Positions 26,527 to 36,900 of a stretch of DNA of 41,500 nt are shown here, one piece after another. The translations under genes were made by a program, and so were the position numbers. Source of the stretch: an uncultured Bacteroidales bacterium (GTDB taxonomy: Bacteria > Bacteroidota > Bacteroidia > Bacteroidales > Muribaculaceae); assembly GCA_902772455.1 (NCBI GenBank), contig CACYAW010000057.1:1-41500 (forward strand). Reading direction: 5' to 3'. Numbering within the stretch: the stretch's first letter is position 1; the number at the start of each line of letters is the position of its first letter. A model generated the notes under the pieces. That model was not told where the DNA came from, searched no databases, and saw only the letters and a program-made list of their open reading frames with translations.

Positions 26527-28878
26527 TCACTTCAGCATGAGGAAACGATAATTCACGACGTTGCCAGCGCCCAACAGATAGTCGACAAGAGCGGTCACAT
26601 CGGCAATGTCAACCACACCGTCGGCCTTGACGTCGGCACAGATCTCGCAGACGAAAGCATCTCCGCCCAGGAGGTGGTCAATCAAGTCGGTAGTATCCTT
26701 GATGTTCACCTCACCATCGTGGTTCACATCACCCAGCTGGAAGGCATGGCCGTTCTCAAACAGGGTAACCTCCTCGATGTTGCTCCAGTCGCTCTCGGTG
26801 CCGTCGAGGTAGATGGCCTTAACGCGATAGAGGAAGGTGCCCTCGGCAGTCAGGTTCTCAACGGTGTAGAACTTGTCGGTGATCTCGGTAATCAGGCGGT
26901 AGTCTGCATCGCCGGTCTCGGTAGCCATGCGGGCTGCCTGGACAGCAGTGAGGTCACCAGCATAAACCTTAATGCTTCTCAAAGCAAAGTAGTTGGCCGT
27001 ACCTGCAATGGTCACCTGATCACTAGTGGCACAGTCGAGCACGACGGTGTAGGTCATAAAGTCGTCAGTGCCCAGGGTAAGGTCCTGTGAACCGTTGCCC
27101 GTCGATACGCTCAGCTCGGCGGTGCCATAATTGCTGGCATAGTAGGAGTAAGCATCGATAACGACGGTCACCTTGTCATAACCCGTGAGGTCATAAGTCG
27201 GCGAAACGAACGAGCCGTTCTGTCCAGAGATGACATAGCCGTTGTTCACCCACAGATAGTTGTTAACCGTCCAACCCTCGGGAACATACTGTGCATAGTT
27301 GGCAATCTGGTTCGGGAGCTGATTGTTCTCGGTCACAGCGGTCACGTTGCTGAAGTCGATGTTTGCAAGCTCTTGAACCTCGGGGATAACGGGCTTGGGC
27401 GATACCTCAAGGGTGTAGCTGGCCACGTTCTCGTCAGGAGTCTGGTCGGTCCAGTCGGCGCGGAACTGAGTCAGATTGATGTATTCCTCGTTAGCAGGCA
27501 GCATCACGGGAGCTTGTTTGAACAGGTTTGCCGTACCGTTCAGGGCGACTGTCGCATTTTCGGCATCGGCAGTGCTCAGGGTTACCGTAGCGTTGTGATT
27601 GCCAAAGGCCGTAGGAGCATAGGTAACCGTCACGTCCACACCATTCATGGCATCATCAGCACTGATGGTCGTCGGGGTGATGCTGTAAACATCATTAGCA
27701 TCTTCCAATGTCAAGGTCACATCTCCAGTGAGGTAGGCACCCGAAACGTTGAAAGTTGCGGTAGCAGTCTCGCCAGTAAGGGCAGTCATGCTCACTGTAG
27801 CGGGATTGACAGTGATGACAGGGTCGGTATTCTCCAGGAGAGTTACCTGCTCAACGTTGCTGGTACCGATAGCGTCGTTGATGTAGTTGGCCACAACATA
27901 GAAGTTGAAGGTGCCACCCTCGGTGAGACCGGTAACGGTGTAGCTCTTGTCGGTGATACCGGTGATGACACGGTAAGTAGCATCGCCAGTTTCGGTAGAC
28001 TTGAGCTGGGTTGCGGTGAGGTCACCGGCATAAACCTTCACGTACCTCAGGTCGGGCATGCCGCTGCTAGTGAGTGTTACTTGGTCACTGCTAGCGCAAT
28101 CCAGAACGAAGGTGTACCAAGTGAACGAGCTGTTTTTGGGAACAGTCTGGGTTTCGGTGTCAACGCTGGTAGCCACGGTGAGCGTGTTGTCGCTTTGATA
28201 GGGCTGCGAGTAAACCATCACGGTCACCTTATCATAGCCTGTGAGGTCATAGGTTTTGCTCTGCACATATCCGCCATCGCTCAGGTAGCATGCGTTGCTG
28301 CTGGACCAATACTTCAAATTGCTTTGCGTCCAGCCGGTGGGAAGAGTAGCATCCGAGGTCCAGTCGGTGGTATCAAGCAGGGCAACTTCGGGCTTGATGG
28401 GATGAGACTCATCTTGCACATACAGCGTGTAGCTCTGTACGTTAGCGGCGGGAGTAGCGTCAGTCCATGTGGCAGTGAACGAGGTGGTGGTGATATTGGT
28501 TGCAGCAAGCATCACAGGGGGATAAACCTCCAGAGGTGCGGGATCGGCAGTACCATTGAGCTTAACCGTCACATCCTCGGCATCGGTGCTGGTCAAGGTG
28601 ACTGTAGCCTCGTTAGTACCCGTTGCTGAAGGATTATAGGTCACAGTAACAGTCACACCATTCTCGGCCTGAGAAGCACTGATGCTGCTGGTGTTCAGCG
28701 AGAAGGCGTTGTCGCCGCTAACACTCAAAGCCACGTTGCTGGTGAGGTTGGCACCGGTAACGGTGAAGGTTGCGGTCACAGGAGTGCCCACGGTGGTGTT
28801 CATCGTGAGCGTAGCGGGATTAACCGTAATTCTGGGATTAGTAAGGGCACCGGCGGGAGGCTCGATACCGATAATCAT
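26527..28878 (-). pseudogene. C10 peptidase copy 2, C-terminal fragment (Ig-like, FN3, dockerin)
   Basis: This frame encodes the non-catalytic tail of copy 2: the end of the protease domain (IIGIEPPAGALTNP), HYDIN-like Ig repeats, two FN3-like domains with inserted carbohydrate-module-like segments (SYTLYV..., TYDLTGYDKVTVMVYS), and a dockerin pair (GDVNHDGEVNIKD, DVKADGVVDIADV). The open frame extends slightly upstream of the first Met and overlaps the N-terminal fragment by 4 nt, but it is out of frame with it. The protein ends with an extra NVVNYRFLMLK that the other copies lack. Alone it has no signal peptide or catalytic residues. It is best read with the upstream fragment as one frameshifted gene (26527-30008). 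Confidence 0.85.
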
Positions 28879-28966
28879 GGCCTCGCCATAGTTGAAGACG
28901 TAAGAGCCGGCCTGACCCGTAGCACCGGTAGCGGTGGTGAAGTTGTGCAGCGTGCAATAGCCGTTG
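28868..28966 (-). repeat. 99-nt exact repeat shared with 32527-32625
   Basis: By base-by-base reading, 28868-28966 and 32527-32625 are identical. Both identities stop at the same base, exactly where each gene lacks the segment following its catalytic histidine. Confidence 0.85.
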
Positions 28967-30008
28967 CGTAGTACTGTCCGCTGGCATTGCAGCCAAACAC
29001 ATTGAATGCGTGTCCCGAAAGCTGGTAGTTGCTGTAGTCATAAGCCAGATACTCGATGGGACGGCCGTTCTGCAGCTCATTCATCATCCATGTGTTCCAC
29101 TGGGTATCGGTGTAATTCTGTGCGCTGTTGGAGTATCCCCAACCAGACGAAGAAACCGTGGTGAGGGTGAGCAGTTGAGCGTCGGTATAACCCATGTTGT
29201 GGCAACCTTCCAGAATCTCGGGGTCATTGGCACCGCTAGCACTGGTACTATACATATAATCGGGAATAGACTGTCCAGCATAGCGCATCAACCATGCAAC
29301 AGCATCAGCTTGAGCCGAGCTATAGGAACTGTTAGTGGGACCGGTGTACTCATCGATGATGTTATTCCAATCGGCAGCACGTTCAGGAAGTGCCGCTACG
29401 CTGAGACCGCCAGAAACCGAACCACTGATGGCAGCTACTGCGGGGAAGGTCTCAGGCCATTTCCACTTGTAGTAGCACATACTCAGCGAGGTAGCCGGGC
29501 AGCCGGTAACGGCGTGCCGACTGCCACTGGTGGGGCACTGATTGTTGTAAGGAGCGCTCTGGTCCCAGTTGGCATTAACCAGGGGCGCAATAGCTGTTGC
29601 GGCAAACTTGGGGACCTTTACCGGCATCAAGGTACCAGCCTTGAGACCGTCAATCTGATATTTGTACTTGTTGAGCAACCACTGCATGGCGGGAGGAATG
29701 TTGTTCATGTCGAGAGAACCCTCCTCACCGTACATCAGAATCTGGGGAGCCTGGTCATCACCAGCAACCACCACATAGGATTTAGCCGAGTTGAAGATGT
29801 AGTAGTCCACTGCTGCAGGCCGGGCTACCGATGCTTCGGCTTTGACGAGCTGGAGGTTGGAAGCGGCAGAGGCTTTAAGATTTCCAGCTTTCACCTGTTT
29901 TTTAAGAAACGAATTGGCTACAGCCTGTGCCTGAGAGACGGACACATCGGCAGCCGACATTTGAAGAGCCGTAAGAATGACTCCTAAAAGAAATACAATT
30001 TTTCTCAT
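28875..30008 (-). pseudogene. C10 peptidase copy 2, N-terminal catalytic fragment (frameshifted)
   Basis: The 377-residue fragment has a signal peptide (about 1-20) and a propeptide with VDYYIFNSAKSYVVVAGDDQAPQ. Its catalytic domain has Cys170 (VTGCPATSLSMCYYKWKWP) and His333 (SGHAFNVFGC). After GCNASGQYYA the frame slips: the last 25 or so residues are out-of-frame noise, and the true continuation (NGYCTLHNFTTATG) is in the next frame. In intact copies an N-x-G-W-S-G strand with the conserved Trp follows the His strand, and it is absent here. This indicates loss of about 30 nt or more with a frame change, not a single-base slip. The product would be an untailed and probably inactive protease. 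Confidence 0.87.
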
Positions 30009-30052
30009 AAAACCACAAATTTATAAATTAAATGATTATCGAAATCTGCTTG

Positions 30053-30083
30053 CAAATATACAATCCAATACCGTTTTTACCAA
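30053..30083 (-). promoter_or_regulatory. Promoter of C10 copy 2
   Basis: Minus-strand TTG (30083-30081) and TATATTTG (30060-30053) are separated by 20 nt. The leader motif GATAATCATTTAAT (30040-30027) begins 12 nt after the -7 box, the same spacing as in copies 1 and 3. Confidence 0.8.
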
Positions 30084-30191
30084 TTTTTTTCTTGCATTTT
30101 CATCGAAAAGGCATCATTTTTCCATCAACACGATTTTTGCTTTGCTTAACTGGAAACAAAAATAACACTATTAATAACAATAAAGCGCCAA

Positions 30192-30227
30192 ACGGGACAC
30201 CTTCCCCCGAAGTGGAAGATGTCCCGT
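30192..30227 (-). terminator. Terminator of C10 copy 3
   Basis: The stem ACGGGACA/TGTCCCGT has an inner CTTCC/GGAAG pairing and lies about 100 nt past the copy 3 stop. It is related to the hairpins at 26422 and 33810. Confidence 0.7.
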
Positions 30228-30327
30228 ATTAGATTCTTCTTGCAGTTACCGATAACGGCAAACCGCCAAAATCCTTAATGACACACTTGGTGACGTATCA
30301 CGCAAGTGGAGTGCAATGAGGATTGGA

Positions 30328-31127
30328 TCAATTGCCTGCGCTCAGCAGATAATCGACAAGAGCGGTCACATCAGAAATGTCAATGATACCATCGGCATGG
30401 AGGTCGGCACAGATCTCGCAGATGCTATTATCTCCGCCCAGCAGACCGTCAATCAAGTCGGTTACATCCTTGATGTCCACATCACCGTCATGGTTCACAT
30501 CACCCAGCTGGAAGGCGTGGCCGTTCTCAAACAGGGTAACTTCCTCGATGTTGCTCCAGTCGCTCTCACTGCCGTCGAGGTACAGAGCCTTCACCTTATA
30601 GAGGAAGGTGCCCTCGGCTGTCAAGTCCTCAACCGTGTAGAACTTATCGGTGATACCCGTGATCAGGCGATAGTTGGCATCACCCTCCTCGGTAGCCATG
30701 CGGGCTGCACGGTTGGATGCGTCACCATAATACACCTCCAGCTTGGCAATGTCAGGCGAGTAGTTGTCATCGGGAGTGGTGATGGTGATCTTCTCACCAG
30801 CGCTTGCTGTTACCACCCAAGCATAAGTCTCGCCGATGTTACCCTTACTGTCGTCGGTATCGCCGGTGGTGACCTTCAACGTGAAGGTGGCATTCTCGTA
30901 ACCTGTGGGTATGGTGTAGGTGATGTTACCATAAGAGCCATCACCGTTGTAATTGCTCCTGAAGTAGATGATTTTGTTCAAGCCACCGCGCACATTCAGG
31001 CCACTCCAAGGAGCGGGCAGCGTGACTGCGTAATAACCGGTTGAACTGCCGGTAAAGTCTGTGCCAAGAACGGTGCTGAGAAGTTCAACCTCGGGCTCAA
31101 CGGGCTTAGCCGATACCTCAAGGGTGA
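30328..31127 (-). pseudogene. C10 peptidase copy 3, C-terminal fragment (FN3 end and dockerin)
   Basis: This is the continuation of copy 3 after a frameshift near 31127. The frame runs from TLEVSAKPVEPEVELLSTVLG through GGLNKIIYFRSNYNGDGS, a TYAWVV module, an FN3-like domain and a dockerin pair (DVNHDGDVDIKD, DLHADGIIDISD). It is nearly the same as the matching part of copy 4, except that 19 residues present there (after DSKGN) are missing in frame. The first Met of this frame is only at 30993, but homology extends up to the break. It has no start or signal of its own. Confidence 0.83.
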
Positions 31128-33626
31128 GTCGGCACGGAACTTGGTGAGATTGATGTAGTCCTCATTGGCAGGCAGCATAACGGGAGCATACTTCACAATA
31201 TCGGCCTGACCGTTCAAGGTGACTGTCACATCCTCGGCATCAGCACTGCTCAGGGTTATCGATGCATTGTTAGTGCCAAAGGTCGTGGGAGCATAGGTAA
31301 CAGTAACACTCTTGCCACTCATGGCATCGGCAGCGCTGATGGTGGTCGGGGTGATCGTGTAAACACCATCGGCATCGGTCAATGTCAGGGTCACATCACC
31401 GGTGAGGTTAGCACCCGAGACATTGAAGGTGGCCGTTGCGGTCTCGCCTACAACAGCATTCATGTTCAGGCTAGTCGGATTCACGGTGAGGACAGGATTG
31501 GTATTCTCGGCGAGGGTGACTTGCTCAACGTTGCTGGCGCCGATACCGCCATTGATGTAGTTGGCCTCAACATAGAAGTTGAACGTGCCACCCGGGGTAA
31601 GACCGGTAACGGTGTAGTTCTTGTCGGTGATACCGGTAATGACACGATAAGTCTCATCGCCGCTCTCTGAGGCCTTGAGTTGCGGAGCGGTAACTTCACC
31701 TGCATAAACCTTCACATACCTCATGTCGGGCATACCGCTGGAGGTAATCTTCACATTGTCGCTGCTAGCGCAATTCACAACAATAGTGTACCAGGCGAAC
31801 GAGGCACCGTTCGGGAGAGAAACGCTCTTGTTGTCGACACTGGTGGTCACGGTGAGGGTATTGTTGCTGTTATAGGGCTCAGAATAAATCATGACAGTCA
31901 TCTTGTCATAACCGGTGAGGTCATAAGTTCCACTCTGGACATAACCACCTGAGCTCAAGTATGATGCGCTATTGGAGCCATAATAGGTCAGGCCGTAGGA
32001 AGACCAGCTTGAGGGAATCGCATTGGACTGGGTCCAGTCGATAGAATCGAGCAGGGCAACAGCGGGCTTGAACGGCTTGTCGCTCACATACAGGGTGTAG
32101 CTCTCCACGTTAGCCGCAGGAGTCTCATCGGTCCAGGCTGCGGTAAACGAGGTGGAAGTGATATTGCGTGCGTCGAGCATCACAGGCTCATAGGTCTCCA
32201 GGTCGGCTGTACCGTTAATCTTGACCGTCACGGTTTCGGCATCGGTGCTGGTCAAGGTAACTGTTGCCTCATTGGAACCGATTTGAGTGGGATTATAGGT
32301 CACAGTAACGTTCACACCATTCTCGGCCTGGGCGGCGCTGATGCTGCTGGTGTTCAGCGAGAAGACGTTGTCGCCGCTGAGGGCCAAGCTCACATTGCTG
32401 GTGAGGTTGGCACCGGTAACCTTGAACGTAGCGGTCACGGGTTTGCCCACAACAGAGTTCATCGTGAGCGTTGCGGGGTTAACCGTGATTCTGGGATTGG
32501 TAAGAGCACCTGCAGGGGGCTCGATGCCGATAATCATGGCCTCGCCATAGTTGAAGACGTAAGAGCCGGCCTGACCCGTAGCACCGGTAGCGGTGGTGAA
32601 GTTGTGCAGCGTGCAATAGCCGTTGAACGCATGACCTGAAACGCTGTAACCGCCACTGACGTCATAGGCCAGATACTCGATGGGACGGCCGTTGTGCAGT
32701 TCGTTCAGCATGAATTCGTTCCACTCAGCATCGGTGTACTGCTGCGGGCCATTGGTGTAGGTCCAGCCTGATGACACGAGCTCGGTGAGCAAGAGGTATT
32801 GGGCGTCGGTATAACCCATGTTGAGGCAACCCTGGTAGATTTCGGGGTCATTGGCGCCACTGGCACTGGTGCTATACTGATAACCGGGAATTGCCTGACC
32901 TGCATAGCGCATCAGCCATGCCACGGCATCGGCCTGTTCGGACGTGTAGCTATAGTTGGTCGGGCCGGTGTATTCGTCAATGATGTTATCCCAGTCTGCA
33001 GCACGTTCAGGAAGTGCAGCAGCGCTGAGACCGCCAGTATTAGAGAGGGCAGCTACTGCAGGGTAGGTCTCGGGCCATTTCCACTTGTAGTAGCACATAC
33101 TCAGCGAGGTAGCCGGGCAGCCGGTGACGGCGTGCCGACCGCCGCTGGTGGGGCACTGATTGTTGTAAGGAGCGCTCTGGTCCCAGTTGGCAGTTACCAG
33201 CGGAGCAACGGGTGTGGTGGCAAACTTGGGGAGTTTCACCGGCACCATAGTACCTGCCTTGAGGCCGTCGATCTGATATTTGTACTTGTTGAGCAACCAC
33301 TGCATGGCGGGAGGAATGTTGTTCACGTCGAGAGAGCCTTCCTCACCGTACATCAGGATCTGGGGTGCCAGGTCATCACCGGAAACCACTACATAGGATT
33401 TAGCCGAGTTGAAGATGTAGTAGTCCACAGCTGCGGGTCTGGCTACCGATGCTTCGGCTTTGGCAAGCTGGAGGTTGGAAGCGGCAGAGGCTTTAAGACG
33501 TCCAGCATTCACTTGTTTTTTTAGAAACGTGTTGGCTACAGCCTGTGCCTGGGACATTGACACATCGGCGGCCGACATTTGAAGAGCCGTAAGAACGGCT
33601 ACGACAAGAAATAAAACTTTTTTCAT
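31127..33626 (-). pseudogene. C10 peptidase copy 3, N-terminal part (in-frame loss at active site, later frameshift)
   Basis: The preferred start is ATG 33626 (MKKVLFLVVAVLTALQMSAA signal peptide); a longer frame to 33650 adds residues before the signal peptide. It has the propeptide, then a catalytic domain with Cys (VTGCPATSLSM) and SGHAFN. It then jumps directly to NGYCTLHNF, so about 20 residues that carry the conserved Trp strand in intact copies are gone without a frame change. Ig-like and FN3-like domains follow. Near 31127 about 37 nt present in copy 2 are missing, which shifts the frame; out-of-frame residues continue to a stop at 30996. The N-terminal half is copy 2-like and the C-terminal part copy 4-like, so the gene is a mosaic. 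Confidence 0.85.
32527..32625 (-). repeat. 99-nt exact repeat shared with 28868-28966
   Basis: This is the partner of the tract in copy 2. It lies inside copy 3 just after the segment lost behind the catalytic His. Confidence 0.85.
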
Positions 33627-33679
33627 AAACGTAAAAAAATGTATTAACACAAAAATTAATGATTATCATAAATTGCAGG

Positions 33680-33712
33680 CAAATTTACGAAAAATGCATT
33701 GTGTTTTCCAAA
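33680..33712 (-). promoter_or_regulatory. Promoter of C10 copy 3
   Basis: Minus-strand TTTG (33712-33709) and TAAATTTG (33687-33680) are separated by 21 nt. The leader motif (33667-33655, one A shorter than in copies 1 and 2) begins 12 nt after the -7 box. Confidence 0.8.
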
Positions 33713-33809
33713 CTTTTCTTGTGCTTTCGCCAATAAAGACCCTATTTTTCTATTAATTTGTTTTTATGCTTTTCAATAAAGTTCAAAAAAAAACACAAAC
33801 AATGCCAAA

Positions 33810-33843
33810 CGGGACACCTCCACTCGATGTGGCAGGTGTCCCG
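33810..33843 (-). terminator. Terminator of C10 copy 4
   Basis: A 10-bp stem CGGGACACCT/AGGTGTCCCG with inner CAC/GTG lies about 100 nt past the copy 4 stop and is followed on the minus strand by T-rich sequence including a run of eight or more T. Confidence 0.75.
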
Positions 33844-33944
33844 CTTTAGATTCTTCTAACGGTTACCTATAACGGCAAACCGCCAAGATTCTTAATGACG
33901 CACTTGATGACGAATCACGCAAGTGGAGTGCAATGAGGATTGGA

Positions 33945-36900
33945 TCAATTGCCTCCGTTCAGCAGATAATCGACAAGAGCGGTCACATCGGCAATGTCAA
34001 CCTCACCATCGGCTTTGACGTCGGCACAGATCTCGCAGATGAAATTCGTACCGCCCAAGAGGTGGTCGATCAAATCGGTAGCATCCTTGATGTTCACCTC
34101 ATTGTCGTGGTTCACGTCACCCAGCTGGAAGGCGTGGCCGTTCTCGAACAGGGTAACTTCCTCGATGTTGCTCCACTCGCTCTCACTGCCGTCGAGGTAC
34201 AGAGCCTTCACCTTGTAGAGGAAGGTGCCCTCGGCTGTCAGGTCCTCAACCGTGTAGAACTTGTTGGTGATACCCGTGATCAGGCGATAGTTGGCATCAC
34301 CCTCCTCGGTAGCCATGAGGGTAGCACGGTTGGTCGCGTCACCATAATATACCTCCAACTTGGCAATGTCAGGCGAGTAGTTGTCATCGGGAGTGGTGAT
34401 GGTGATCTTCTCACCAGCGCTTGCTGTTACCACCCAAGCATAAGTCTCGCCGATGTTGCCGATGTTGAAGTAGTGGTTGACAGCGGACGTCTGCGGCGTG
34501 GCAACGGTGAGGTTACCCTTACTATCATTGGTGTCGCTGGTGGTGATCTTCAACGTGAAGGTGGCATTCTCGTAACCGGCGGGGATGGTGTAGGTAATGT
34601 TACCATAGGAACCATCACCGTTGTAATTGCTCCTGAAGTAGATGATCTTGTTCAAGCCACCGCGCACATTCAGGCCACCCCAGGGAGCGGGCAATGTGAT
34701 GGCGTAATAACCGGTTGAACTGCCGGTAAAGTCTGTGCCAAGAACGGTGCTGAGAAGTTCAACCTCGGGCTCAACGGGCTTAGCCGATACCTCAAGGGTG
34801 GCCACGTTCTCGTCAAGAGTCTGGTCGGTCCAGTCGGCACGGAACTTGGTCAGATTGATGTAGTCCTCGTTGGCAGGCAGCATGACGGGAGCATACTTCA
34901 CCAGATCGGCCTGGCCATTCAATGCAACAGTGACTGTGGGTGCATTGGGGCTGGTGATGGTCACGGTTCCAGTGTGGGTGCCAAATGCCGTCGGCGTGTA
35001 GGTCACATTGATAGCGGCATTGTTGGCTGCGCTGGGGATAATGTCAGTCTTGTCGATAGCAAACTCGTCGCCCTGGACTGCCAGAGTAACATTGCCCTCG
35101 AGGTTGGCAGCGCTCAGGGTGAATACCTTGATCACCGGTGTGCCAACGGTGGTCTGGAAGTTCAGTGCAGCGGGATTGGCGGCAAGGGTGGGAGTCGTGG
35201 TTGCAATACCCGTGAGCGACACGTTAACCTGCTGGGCACCAGTACTTGTCAAGGTAACGGTACCCGTATGGGTTCCACCAGTCGTGGGCTTATAGGTCAC
35301 GGTAACGGTTGCGCCGTTAGTCGCCTGATTCTTGTTGATGCTGGTCTTGTCGATGGTAAAGCCAGTGCCCGTCACGCCAAGATATACCGTACCCGTCAGG
35401 TCATTACCCGTGACGGTGAAGGTCTTGGTTACCGTCTCGCCAACGGTAGCGTTGAACGACAACGAAGTGGGATTGGCGGTAATTGTGGGCGTTCCCACAG
35501 CAGTACCGTTCAGGCTAACGGTAACAGCTTCGGCACCCGTGCTGGTCAAGGTCACAGTACCCGTGTGAGTACCCGTAGCTGTCGGGTTATAGGTCACCGT
35601 GATGGTGGCACCCTGGCTAGCTGCTGATCTAGTGATATTGTTCTTGTCAATCGAGAAGCCAGTGCCACTGCATGACAGATAAACAGTACCTGTCAGATTG
35701 GTGCCTGTTACGGTAAACGTCTGGGTCACGGGAGTGCCCACGGTGGTGCTCATGCTCAGCGAGGTGGGATTAACCGTGATCTTGGGTGTTGTCGTTGCTG
35801 TACCCGACACATTCACGGTCTTGCTCTCGGCGCCACTGCTTGCGACAGTGATTGTACCGGTCTGTGTGCCGCTATAGGTGGGTTTATAGGTCACGGTGAT
35901 GGTAGCACCAGCCTCGGCCTGAGCGGCAGTCAGGGTCGAGGGAGAAACAGTGAACGAGGTGTTGGACGAAGAAATCGTCACATTGCCACGCAGGTCGGTA
36001 CCGCTCACGGTAAAGGTCTTGGTATAGGTCTCACCCGTCGAGCAGCCGGTATAGGTCAGCGAGGTGGGATTAACGGTCAGCACGGGAGTGGTTGTCGTGC
36101 CATTACCAGGCTGAATACCGATCACCATCTGCTGATACTGGTTGAAAGTATAGCTGTACCATCCTGAAGAATAGCCGAAAGAGTTCAACGAGCACCAGGC
36201 ATTGCCTTCTCCGCTCCAACCGAAGTTACAGTGGTACTTATTGGTGCTGCTGTTGTAACCGTCAACATTGAAGGCATGGCCACCGGCACTGCTGCTCACT
36301 GCCATGAACACGATGGGACGGCCGGCAGCCATCTCGGTCTGAATCAACGAAGCCCACTGGCTATCGGAATACAGGGTTGCGCCAGTGTTGAGGTTGGTCT
36401 TCAAGACAAGACGCGTTGTGCTGGCATCGTAGCCGTAGAATATGAACATGTCAGCAACATTCTGTGCATCATAGACACTGATACCGCTACCATCGGTACC
36501 ATAAGCCATTTTTTCGGCCTGGCCCACATAGCGCATCAGCGTTGCCACGGCATTGCCCTGAGCGGTCGTATAGCTGCTGTAGGAGTTCTTCATGTTGTTC
36601 CAGTCGAAGGTAACAGAAGGCAGCGCAGCCACGTTGACCGAGTAACTATCGTTCAAAGTCATCGTGTAGGCCGGAACCTCGGGTGTGGCAGCCGTCGGAT
36701 ACTTCCAGTAGTACATGACCATCGATGCCGAAGTGGCGGGGCAACCGGTCAAGCACTGGTAGCTTTTGTTGTTATAGGTGAACTTGCACTGGCCCCAATA
36801 AGGTGCCTCCTGGTCCCAGTTGCAATCCAGCAGATAGGTACCACCCGAATCGCTGCCACGCAGCGACGGGTCATTCTGGGGACTGACAATGGGGTCAACC

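Larger units (their letters stand above)
30009..30327. other. Intergenic cassette between C10 copies 3 and 2
   Basis: This 319-nt stretch holds the copy 2 promoter (30053-30083), the leader motif (30027-30040), a hairpin (30192-30227) and a 3' stretch of about 100 nt before the copy 3 stop that is also found in the 33844-33944 region. No gene was seen. Confidence 0.75.
33627..33944. other. Intergenic cassette between C10 copies 4 and 3
   Basis: This 318-nt stretch has the same order as 30009-30327: leader, promoter (33680-33712), an AT-rich region with conserved blocks, a hairpin (33810-33843) and a conserved 3' stretch. No gene was seen. Confidence 0.75.

Noticed and set aside
27373-28629. 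Long plus-strand open frame opposite C10 copy 2
   Set aside because: It is antisense to conserved Ig/FN3 repeats and shows only reverse-complement repeat texture. The same kind of shadow occurs opposite copies 1, 3 and 4.
34906-36090. Large direct repeats as possible mobile-element copies
   Set aside because: They are in frame within one gene and encode tandem Ig-like domains. No transposase or terminal inverted repeats are visible.
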